This document shows positions 27,170 through 34,407 of a stretch of 64,000 bases of DNA, one piece after another (position 1 is the stretch's first letter; each line of letters starts with the position of its first letter). Location: contig CAXXOK010000010.1 in the NCBI GenBank assembly GCA_963664595.2, forward strand, positions 62,001 through 126,000, read 5' to 3'. The notes below the pieces were generated by a model, which was not told where the DNA came from, ran no database searches, and saw only the letters and a program-made list of their open reading frames with translations. Source of the stretch: CAXXOK01 sp963664595. GTDB taxonomy: Bacteria > Bacillota > Clostridia > Christensenellales > Aristaeellaceae. A program made the translations under genes and the position numbers.

Positions 27170-28138
27170 ATGATATTAGCGGAAAAAATATTGGCGCTGA
27201 GAAAGAGCAATGGATGGTCCCAGGAAGAGCTGGCTGAAAAAATACATGTGTCGCGGCAATCGATATCGAAATGGGAAAGCGCTGCCGCTATACCGGACAT
27301 TAACAGAATTCTGGAGCTGGCGAAGCTCTTTGAAGTAACAACCGACTATCTTTTAAAGGACGATATTGAGAAGACGGAGTATTCTGACGAATGCGAAACA
27401 GATAACCGCATTCGCGTTTCATTGTAGGAAACAAGTGACTTTTTAGAAAGCAGGGTCGGTTACGGAAGACAAATCGCATTTGGCGTGATGCTTTGTAGCT
27501 TGGCTCCGGTGCTCCTTATTTTGCTTGGCGGAATGGAGGATGCAGGTGCCATATCAGAGGTTTTTGCATACAGTGTTGGCATTATCGCGCTGATATTAAT
27601 GGTTTCTGCGGCCATTGCCACATTTATCGTTTGTAGTGCAAAAATGAAACGTTTTCAATACTTGGAGAAAGGCGATTTTGAACTGGAGTACGGAGCGTTG
27701 GGCATTGTAAAAGAAAAACGGGCAGCTTTTGAGAAGGTGTACCTTTACAAAATGGTTGTTGGTATTGTTATCTGTATTCTGGGTGTGATTCCGCTTATCA
27801 TCGCCGGTATATTCGAAGCCTCGGATATATTATGTGTTGCTTTTACAGCGCTGGCTTTTGTGGCTGTCTCTGCCGGATTATTTCTTCTTATTTCTGCCTG
27901 TACAGTCAAGAACGGTTATGATCAGCTTCTGTTTGAAGGTGAATTTGAGCCGGGCCTGAAAGAGAAAAACAAGAAAAAAGATGCATTCGGAGGTGCTTAT
28001 TGGCCGATTGTTGCGGCTGTCTATCTGGGATGGAGCTTTATTTCAAATGACTGGGGGATTACGTGGGTGATTTGGCCGGTTGCTGTGTTGGTTTTTGCAG
28101 GGATCATGGCAGCGCTGAGCGGATTGCAGGACAAGTGA
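27170..28138 (+). pseudogene. XRE-family membrane-associated regulator, interrupted by an in-frame TAG
   Basis: Residues 1-65 form an XRE helix-turn-helix (SQEELAEKIHVSRQSISKWE). The frame stops at TAG 27425-27427 (after RVSL) and continues in the same frame as ETSDFLESRVGYGRQIAFGV, then about four membrane segments to 28138. Intact family members are single proteins of about 320 residues with a VSLEE-type linker, so one base change (GAG to TAG) explains it. Other genes here end in TAG, so the codon is not reassigned. The first 85 residues could still be made as a free DNA-binding domain. Sequencing error cannot be excluded. Confidence 0.8.
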
Positions 28139-28571
28139 TTACGCGGTGCTTTACAATCGCTTGAGCAGCAACGGCAGAGAATTGCGATATGTGAGGGAAT
28201 TCTAAGGTACCCGGATCAACGGGGGAGTAGACAGCCAAGATCCCGTCTCACGGATATCTTTCTTGCCCTATAATTCTATGAATATGATTGCCGGTAGTAA
28301 TCGACAAGTCTATCGTTTTGTCTCTATTCATGTGAGTTACACCATTGAAGAGAAATTTGAATAGTTGTGTTATATAAATTAGATAGTGCCGATCATCGTT
28401 ATACAAGAGTAGAACACCAAATGGCAATACTATATGTCCCTTTTCAGCGTTGACTGAAGCATGGGGGCATGATAAAATAAATAGGCTTTATTATTAAGTA
28501 TCGTGCTGATCGTTGGAAGTGCAGTTGAGATGACTGCATGTATCACGGACCAGTTTATAATGCAAGTGCGA
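28139..28571 (+). other. Intergenic region before the ROK regulator
   Basis: AT-rich, with no supported gene and no terminator hairpin with a T-run identified after the broken regulator. The promoter of the next gene begins at 28572. Confidence 0.4.
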
Positions 28572-28600
28572 TTGTTATGAATTGTTGTAAATAATATACT
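28572..28600 (+). promoter_or_regulatory. Promoter of the ROK regulator, TTGTTA-N17-TATACT
   Basis: The -10 is consensus and the -35 matches 4 of 6. TTGGAATT follows two bases after the -10 and matches the left half of the operator family seen at four other promoters; the right half is absent. Confidence 0.55.
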
Positions 28601-28765
28601 GTTGGAATTGTGCTTGATGCTATATGCCATGAATCAACGGATCGTCTCCGATGGATTCCGGAGATTATATTGACTATGTCACTACGCGCTCAGCGAAAGC
28701 GCTATCGAATAAATGCTTTTAAGAAACACAGTCGTTTGATTTTTCTGATACGAAAGGAATGCTCA

Positions 28766-29944
28766 ATGAAAGCAATCAGCCAGCTTGAAATTAAGAAACG
28801 AAACCTGATCAGGCTTTACGATGAGCTTGTCAGGAAAGGAAACATAACCCGCCAGTATTTGGCTCGTAAAACTGGATTAAGCCTGATGACGATTTGTAAT
28901 TTAATAGACTTTCTGAGTGCGAACGGTGTGATTGATCTTTTTGATGATGCTAAACCTGCTGTGGATAAAGCACGATCCGCGGGAAGAAAAGCTGCAAAAA
29001 TTTCATTGAATAACTCGCGTTTTTACTGGGTGCTGCTTGATCTGACAACCGTACACTTTCGATATACTGCCTATAACCAGAATCTACAGATGATCGACAG
29101 TGCTACGCCTTATTCTTATGAACCATCGCTGGATTACGCAACCAATTTGCAGAACTTTTTGGCGATGACCTATCACAAACTGGAAACGAACCTCACGGAT
29201 CGGGAAATGATCATGGCGATTGCGATTACTCCCGGGCCGTACGACGTTGCCAGAGATACAATATTCAATAAAAGAATACCCGAGCTCAACAAGATACATA
29301 TCAAGGAAACCCTCATAAGTTTTCTGGGGAACCATCTGTACGGGGTGGAAGAAGATGTTAAACTGGCTGTACGCGCATACCTGCAGGATGATCTGGAAAT
29401 CGAAGACAGAATGCTGTATTACTTATATATCGGAGAAGGTGTAGGGGGCGCCGTGGCCTATAACCTCTCGGTGCTGCGTGGGCTGAATGCTGTAAACGGC
29501 GATGTGGGGCAGCTTTTAACCCGGGATGGGGTTTTATACGAGAATGCAGTTTCAATCCGGGCCTTCGCCAGAGCAATCGGGATCGACGAAGATATGGAAT
29601 CCTGGGATGAGAACGATTTAATCCGGGCGATTGAGCAATCCGCACTGGAGGATCATGAGAATTACGCTCAGACGCTGAATCGCTTCAGTACGATTATCGC
29701 TGAAATGCTTGTTAATGTGCTATGGATGTTGGATCCGCATATCATCGTGGTGGATTGCAGCTATGTGGTTTCGGCCCAAAAAGAGTTTATTGGATTGGTG
29801 GAGAAGCATCTGTACCGCTTGACACACCGCACACTGCAAAGAATGCCGCAAATCGTGTTTCGGGCGAACGAGATTCATAATGTGGTGATCGGCTCGTCCA
29901 AAATGGTTCGCGCGACCTGGTTACAGCAATTGCTTGGCGGATGA
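28766..29944 (+). CDS. ROK-family transcriptional regulator (NagC/XylR-like)
   Basis: A 392-residue protein. ATG 28766 follows AAAGGA; upstream in-frame codons have no ribosome site. Residues about 5-60 are a winged helix-turn-helix (KGNITRQYLARKTGLSLMTICNLIDFL). The rest is a ROK sugar-kinase fold with GEGVGGAVAYN and GDVGQL. The Cys-rich zinc motif of true ROK proteins (CxCGxxGC) is missing after GDVGQL, and the catalytic Asp context is poor, so sugar phosphorylation is unlikely. It probably represses a sugar operon and is released by a sugar or sugar phosphate. Candidate targets are the amino-sugar operons nearby. Confidence 0.85.
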   Translation: MKAISQLEIKKRNLIRLYDELVRKGNITRQYLARKTGLSLMTICNLIDFLSANGVIDLFDDAKPAVDKARSAGRKAAKISLNNSRFYWVLLDLTTVHFRYTAYNQNLQMIDSATPYSYEPSLDYATNLQNFLAMTYHKLETNLTDREMIMAIAITPGPYDVARDTIFNKRIPELNKIHIKETLISFLGNHLYGVEEDVKLAVRAYLQDDLEIEDRMLYYLYIGEGVGGAVAYNLSVLRGLNAVNGDVGQLLTRDGVLYENAVSIRAFARAIGIDEDMESWDENDLIRAIEQSALEDHENYAQTLNRFSTIIAEMLVNVLWMLDPHIIVVDCSYVVSAQKEFIGLVEKHLYRLTHRTLQRMPQIVFRANEIHNVVIGSSKMVRATWLQQLLGG

Positions 29945-29967
29945 CGCTTCCTCGTAGAACATACTGT

Positions 29968-30813
29968 TTATGCGATTAAAATCACAGCCAGCGCCCCGCA
30001 TGCAATGCCCAGAAGCTTGGTAAAACCAAGCTTCTCTTTATAGGCAGCCCAGCTGATGACCGCCGTGATTACAAAGGACATCTGTGTGATCGGAATAACG
30101 GCGCTGACATCGCTGATCTTTAGCGCTTCCAGCGTGCATAGGACGGACAACATCAGAACCAGACCTGAAATCGCCGGAAAACTAAATTCTCGTATGCTCG
30201 CCCGGCCGGGCTTTTTCTTCAATAAAACGAAGCCGCTGATTATGGAAACAACAATAAATCTCCACAGCATAACTTGAAAGGAGTTCAGATTATTCAAAGC
30301 CGCAAGTTTATTCAACATATTCAGCATGCTGCAGGAGACGCACGCACCGATGCTGAGCAGCAGATTTTTATGATGCAACGTCTTGCCTTGGCGCATGCTG
30401 GAGAATAACAGAATACTAATCATGCACAGGGCAATCCCGATTACCCTGTTGAATGATAGTGTTTCCCCTAAATATATGACAGCTAAAACGGTAGTTGGAA
30501 TCAGGTTCACACGGAAAATGGTAATCGTTACGCTTGTGTTAACACCGTCAAAACTAAACAGGAATAAAATGTAAGTCGCAAAGGAAACAATGCCGATAAG
30601 CACGCCGAAGGCGATCGTTTGACAGGTGAAGCTGAGGCCGCCCTGAGAAAAGAGGAGCACAATAAAACAGTAAACAGCGGATGACAGGGCTGCCAGATAG
30701 TAGAAACGCCAAACCACACCCGAGCCAGAGTGTATCTTGTTTTTTCTGTATATCAGATCGTTGATCGCGCCGAATACAGCAACGGCAATCGCCAGAAAAA
30801 TGGATAGGTTCAA
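29968..30813 (-). CDS. EamA/DMT-family membrane transporter
   Basis: A 281-residue protein with about ten hydrophobic segments in two repeated halves, the drug/metabolite transporter architecture (EamA). Features include YLGETLSFNRVIGIALC at the end of half one and YKEKLGFTKLLGIACG at the end of half two. It probably moves a small metabolite or sugar across the cell membrane. It is the last gene after the kinase, SIS and ceramidase-like genes on the minus strand, separated by 121 bases, so co-transcription is possible. The substrate is unknown. Confidence 0.85.
   Translation of the reverse strand: MNLSIFLAIAVAVFGAINDLIYRKNKIHSGSGVVWRFYYLAALSSAVYCFIVLLFSQGGLSFTCQTIAFGVLIGIVSFATYILFLFSFDGVNTSVTITIFRVNLIPTTVLAVIYLGETLSFNRVIGIALCMISILLFSSMRQGKTLHHKNLLLSIGACVSCSMLNMLNKLAALNNLNSFQVMLWRFIVVSIISGFVLLKKKPGRASIREFSFPAISGLVLMLSVLCTLEALKISDVSAVIPITQMSFVITAVISWAAYKEKLGFTKLLGIACGALAVILIA
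30011..30035. terminator. Hairpin inside the 3' end of the EamA gene, terminator for the ROK transcript
   Basis: AGAAGCTTGGT pairs perfectly with ACCAAGCTTCT around an AAA loop, followed on the plus strand by CTTTAT. It sits 66 bases beyond the ROK stop but within coding sequence of the convergent EamA gene. Confidence 0.55.
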
Positions 30814-30934
30814 ATAAACATCTCCTCATTCAGAGCGTAGTTAATAAAATTATGATGAATTGCAATTCCCTGTTAAGTTTTGGGCGCTGTTTTAAAATCC
30901 GGCGGAAAATGCACGGATGACGCGGTGCACAGTA

Positions 30935-32320
30935 TTATCCTTGAATCAAACACTTATCAAGCGCTTCAATCAAACGGTCTTGGGCACATTCTTCAATTGC
31001 GCCGGGTCTGCCGGCGAATTTGTATTCCTCAAACCGTTCATATTTAGCAACAGGATACATTGCCTTGGAAATCAGATATCCATAATTCCCGTTTGCATAC
31101 CCGAAAATCAGCGTGTTCTCTCCGAGTGTTTCTCGAATGGCGTTTCCGATGCCGGTAAACGCTTCAAACGGCATGGCGACAATGTTGACGGAACCGATGC
31201 TGAGTGCTTGGACGGCTGCGTGAATCTCCCGGTTTAAAGACCGTGCGTCAAGCAGCGCTTGCATCTTTCTGGCCCACGCGATATAAACCGTATAGATTTC
31301 GCGTTCCATGAACAAGTTTTCCGCAACCGCGTTCTGATAGCCCTTGTTATATATGCTCAATCTTCGCCTGATCTCATCTTCGCCGAAATCGACTTCATAG
31401 GCGGTATCAACATTGAAGGTATGCAGAGAAAGCGAACCATCAATCGGCTGTGAAACCTGCAACGATTCACAAACGCTGTTCGCAAGACGGCTGCCGATTT
31501 GCTCAACGGCTTCTTTGCTGCCGCGAAGAACCGGATTGATGTCACCACAGCACCCGTTGAAGAAAAACGCGACCGCGCCGTGATAGCGTTCTTCCAGGTT
31601 GCGCATAGCGGCTCCGGGGAAATCGGCGCTGTACAGGTAATTATTCAATTCGTATATTACGGGATGACAGGCGCAATTGACAAGGAATGCTATGATGCGG
31701 CTGGTGTCGGATGCATCACGAACGCATATCGTGAGAACCTTGCGATATACCATTGCGTCGGCATTTTCGGCGGCTTTGCCAAGCGCAATCTCGAATTGCT
31801 TCAGTTCGTTTTCGCTGCGTTCATCCCAGTTTTTTATCTCCCAGTTCTCGCTGTTCACACCGCCCCAGGCTGCTTTCAGTACACGATTTACCTGGAAATC
31901 AGTCTCGCCGGTGTGTAATGTCAGTTGACAGGGTTCCATGTGCTGCAAAGCAATGTGAGCACATAAGACAACATCTGCGGCGAATTGTTCCAGCCAGTTG
32001 TTAATCGCAGGATCCTCTTGCCCATCAAACGGCGAACCGGGGCCGGAGTGGGTATGTGTACAGCAGATTGTAACCTGATTGGGTTGAAACCCAAGCTGTT
32101 TGGCCACGCTTTTTTGCAGCGAATCGGCAAAGTCGTTGCTGAGCAGCAGAAGATCGCAGGAAATAAGAACCGCCATGGTATCATCAGCACCAAGCACTAT
32201 ACATCGAACATACAAGTTGTCAGATACTCCCTGTGCGCCATGCGTACGTCCAACATATCCGGCCATATTGAGTCCGTACGGTATCTCGAGTTTTGTTTCG
32301 TGAATTCCTGCTTGCCACAT
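30935..32320 (-). CDS. Neutral/alkaline ceramidase-family protein (N-terminal domain type)
   Basis: A 461-residue member of the neutral ceramidase family, which hydrolyses the amide bond of N-acyl sphingoid bases. Visible motifs are MAGYVGRTHGAQG at the start, the zinc site CTHTHSGPG, a second histidine motif NCACHPVIY, and FFNGCCGDINPV, the family block supplying the nucleophile region. It is shorter than classic ceramidases (about 650-750) and lacks the C-terminal immunoglobulin-like domain and any signal peptide. Bacterial cytosolic homologues often sit in sugar operons and have no proven substrate. Its placement after a GlcNAc-type kinase and SIS protein suggests an N-acyl amino-sugar or sugar-derived amide, which is inference. 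Confidence 0.82.
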   Translation of the reverse strand: MWQAGIHETKLEIPYGLNMAGYVGRTHGAQGVSDNLYVRCIVLGADDTMAVLISCDLLLLSNDFADSLQKSVAKQLGFQPNQVTICCTHTHSGPGSPFDGQEDPAINNWLEQFAADVVLCAHIALQHMEPCQLTLHTGETDFQVNRVLKAAWGGVNSENWEIKNWDERSENELKQFEIALGKAAENADAMVYRKVLTICVRDASDTSRIIAFLVNCACHPVIYELNNYLYSADFPGAAMRNLEERYHGAVAFFFNGCCGDINPVLRGSKEAVEQIGSRLANSVCESLQVSQPIDGSLSLHTFNVDTAYEVDFGEDEIRRRLSIYNKGYQNAVAENLFMEREIYTVYIAWARKMQALLDARSLNREIHAAVQALSIGSVNIVAMPFEAFTGIGNAIRETLGENTLIFGYANGNYGYLISKAMYPVAKYERFEEYKFAGRPGAIEECAQDRLIEALDKCLIQG

Positions 32321-32397
32321 AGTCAGCGCTCCTTTTATGCTTCGGGTTCATTTTCAAATCTCCGTAGGGCTGCCGTTTCCCCTCGCGTTGGTCAACG

Positions 32398-33132
32398 TTA
32401 TAGACAGGGTACTATTTTCTGGTATTTTTCCAATATCTTTTTATTGTATTCATCTCCGCCGTCCAGGTTGGCGCTTAAGAATACTTCGGGTCGCTTTCCC
32501 TGCGACTCAAAAAGCTCGATGACCTGCCTTATGACTTCCCAAAGAATCGCTGCTCCGGCGACCGTTGAAGTGGGAGCAAACCGAATACCGAATTTCTCAC
32601 TTTCCAACGATGCATCTCCAATGACGCCGCAATTATCCAGCACGATGTCGGCTACCTCGAATAAACGTTTTCCATAAGGATTTCGTGGTTCACAAGAGGA
32701 GGAATGCGCCAGGCTTGTGAGGGCAATGACCCGAGCCCCTTGCTTTTTTGCCTGTATGGCAGCCTCGACAGGGGCACAGTTCCTTCCTGAGTTTGAAATC
32801 ACAAGAACGACGTCGCGGCTGCCGCAGTTGGCGTTCTGGATGAGCTCTGCCGCGATACTTGGCTTTCTCTCGTTCTCCGAACTTTCAGCAGCGTGATTAA
32901 ACAGCAGTAAATCGTTGCGATAAATGGGGTAAACACCGGCAAAACCTCCGGCCCGGTAGAATATTTCCGAAGCGATCAGACTGGAGTGGCCGGTGCCGAA
33001 TGCAAAAAGCATGCCGTTATTTGCATAGCAATCGGCAATGGCGGCAGCGGCAGCTTGGATTGCGCTCTTTTGTGTTTCCTCAATTTGCTGAAGCACTTTC
33101 CTTGCTGCACAGAAATAATTACTCTCTACCAT
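32398..33132 (-). CDS. SIS-domain phosphosugar-binding protein
   Basis: A 244-residue protein of the UPF0309-type SIS family. The sugar-phosphate loops are FAFGTGHSS (residues about 44-52) and LVISNSGRN (about 108-116), and LESEKFGIRFAPTSTVAGAAI is typical of this subgroup. SIS proteins isomerise, deaminate or sense phosphosugars. It overlaps the kinase stop by 7 bases, so it likely acts on the kinase product, possibly N-acetylglucosamine- or N-acetylmuramate-6-phosphate. It lacks the helix-turn-helix of RpiR regulators, so it is enzymatic rather than regulatory. Confidence 0.87.
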   Translation of the reverse strand: MVESNYFCAARKVLQQIEETQKSAIQAAAAAIADCYANNGMLFAFGTGHSSLIASEIFYRAGGFAGVYPIYRNDLLLFNHAAESSENERKPSIAAELIQNANCGSRDVVLVISNSGRNCAPVEAAIQAKKQGARVIALTSLAHSSSCEPRNPYGKRLFEVADIVLDNCGVIGDASLESEKFGIRFAPTSTVAGAAILWEVIRQVIELFESQGKRPEVFLSANLDGGDEYNKKILEKYQKIVPCL

Positions 33133-34106
33133 GTAGCTTCCTCCCGTTGATGTATTTTGAGCATTTCATAATCGACCGTTGCCAGGTGGTTGTATCGTGA
33201 TACTGCCGCGATGGCGGCTCCCATCTCCGGCGAATACTGCGGGAACAGGATTTGGAGGGCAGGGTACTCCTGATGTATTGCGTCGTTGAATGCCTGACGG
33301 ATAAACGTGTCGTTTTCAAAAACACCGCCGGAGATACCGATTGATTCCAGATGACGGATGTTTGTTTTCTGGATGAGGGCGGATGCGAGTTTTGCCAGAT
33401 ACTGTGCGGCTTCAGACAGAATACGGATGGCTGTTGCATCCCCTTTTTTTGCTTCCGCCGTAACCTGCTCCGCAAATGAGGCGATGGTTTTACGGGGGTT
33501 ATGATCGGGATAGAGTTTGCCGATGATGTCTCTGTGATTCTGGATTTTAAAATACTGCAGCAGACAGGCCTGAAGGGTTGTTTTGGGAGCGATGCCTTCA
33601 AAGGCAAGCAATGCGTCCCGAATCGCTTGCGATGCGATGGAATACGCGCTTCCCTGATCTCCGATCAGATAACCATATCCGCCGTAACAGTATTCCTTTT
33701 CTTGTTCGTCCAACGCAACCGCCATTGAACCGGTTCCGGCAACCAGCATCAGCCCTGCCTTTCCGAAAGTATGTCCCATGAGGGCAACATATAAATCGCT
33801 TTGCATATAAACATGTTGGGGTTTTATAATACCATCAACAAGCGAATCAACCATGGGTCCGTTCACTTCGGTATCAACGGCAGACATACCAATAAAAACC
33901 GTGTGGATGGGTACGGATTCATATCCTGCCAACAATGTTTGAATCAGCGCTGAAAAGTTCTCCTTGGCTTGCTTGAATCCAATAGAATAGAAATTCAAAC
34001 TATCGCCTTTCGCATGGGAAAGAACGTTAAGGTTTTGATCCACTAATACCGCCTTTGAATATGAGCCGCCTCCATCTACGCCGATAAAGTAGTGTGTGTC
34101 TGTCAA
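33126..34106 (-). CDS. BadF/BadG-type sugar kinase, N-acetylglucosamine kinase-like
   Basis: About 326 residues of the BcrAD/BadFG ATPase fold. The phosphate-1 loop is FIGVDGGGSYSKAVLVD, followed by LMLVAGTGSMAVAL (adenosine region) and ISGGVFEND. Such proteins phosphorylate GlcNAc or related amino sugars in the cytosol. TTG 34106 is chosen because AAGGG lies about 10 bases upstream and the ATPase fold begins at once; TTG 34124 has no ribosome site. It is the first gene of the minus-strand unit, with its own promoter at 34157-34185. With nagA and nagB 10 kb away it completes a non-PTS route from GlcNAc to fructose-6-phosphate. Confidence 0.85.
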   Translation of the reverse strand: MTDTHYFIGVDGGGSYSKAVLVDQNLNVLSHAKGDSLNFYSIGFKQAKENFSALIQTLLAGYESVPIHTVFIGMSAVDTEVNGPMVDSLVDGIIKPQHVYMQSDLYVALMGHTFGKAGLMLVAGTGSMAVALDEQEKEYCYGGYGYLIGDQGSAYSIASQAIRDALLAFEGIAPKTTLQACLLQYFKIQNHRDIIGKLYPDHNPRKTIASFAEQVTAEAKKGDATAIRILSEAAQYLAKLASALIQKTNIRHLESIGISGGVFENDTFIRQAFNDAIHQEYPALQILFPQYSPEMGAAIAAVSRYNHLATVDYEMLKIHQREEATW

Positions 34107-34156
34107 GTATAACCATCCCTTCAATTGGAATAAAAATATATCATATTTATAAATAG

Positions 34157-34185
34157 ATTGTAATAATAGATGATAGAAAAGTCAA
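34157..34185 (-). promoter_or_regulatory. Promoter of the kinase operon, TTGACT-N17-TACAAT
   Basis: Read on the minus strand, the -35 is at 34185-34180 and the -10 at 34162-34157. A half-operator (TTGGAATAAAAATA, plus strand 34126-34139) lies close to the start and matches only the left half of the common regulon motif. Confidence 0.65.
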
Positions 34186-34407
34186 CCCTTGTTTTCAATG
34201 CCTTACAGATACCGGACAATTTTAATCCGAAGATGCAGGAACGATGGAAACAGCAATCATGCGGTGCGATTCCCGGTATTGAATGCAGAGAAAAAACGTT
34301 ATGGTAGAGATCAAGAATTGTTAGCCTCCAGTCTTTTTCTTGACCTCGGCAAGGGTAGTACAAGGAAGAGGTTTGGTTATCGTGGCTTTATGCATGGGAG
34401 GGATCCT

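Noticed and set aside
27425..27427. TAG reassigned to an amino acid (alternative genetic code)
   Set aside because: TAG ends other intact genes here, including the secreted GH3 gene and the second LytTR regulator gene, at their expected lengths.
34121..34363. 80-codon minus-strand frame upstream of the sugar kinase
   Set aside because: It overlaps the kinase promoter and start region and has no ribosome site or recognisable content.
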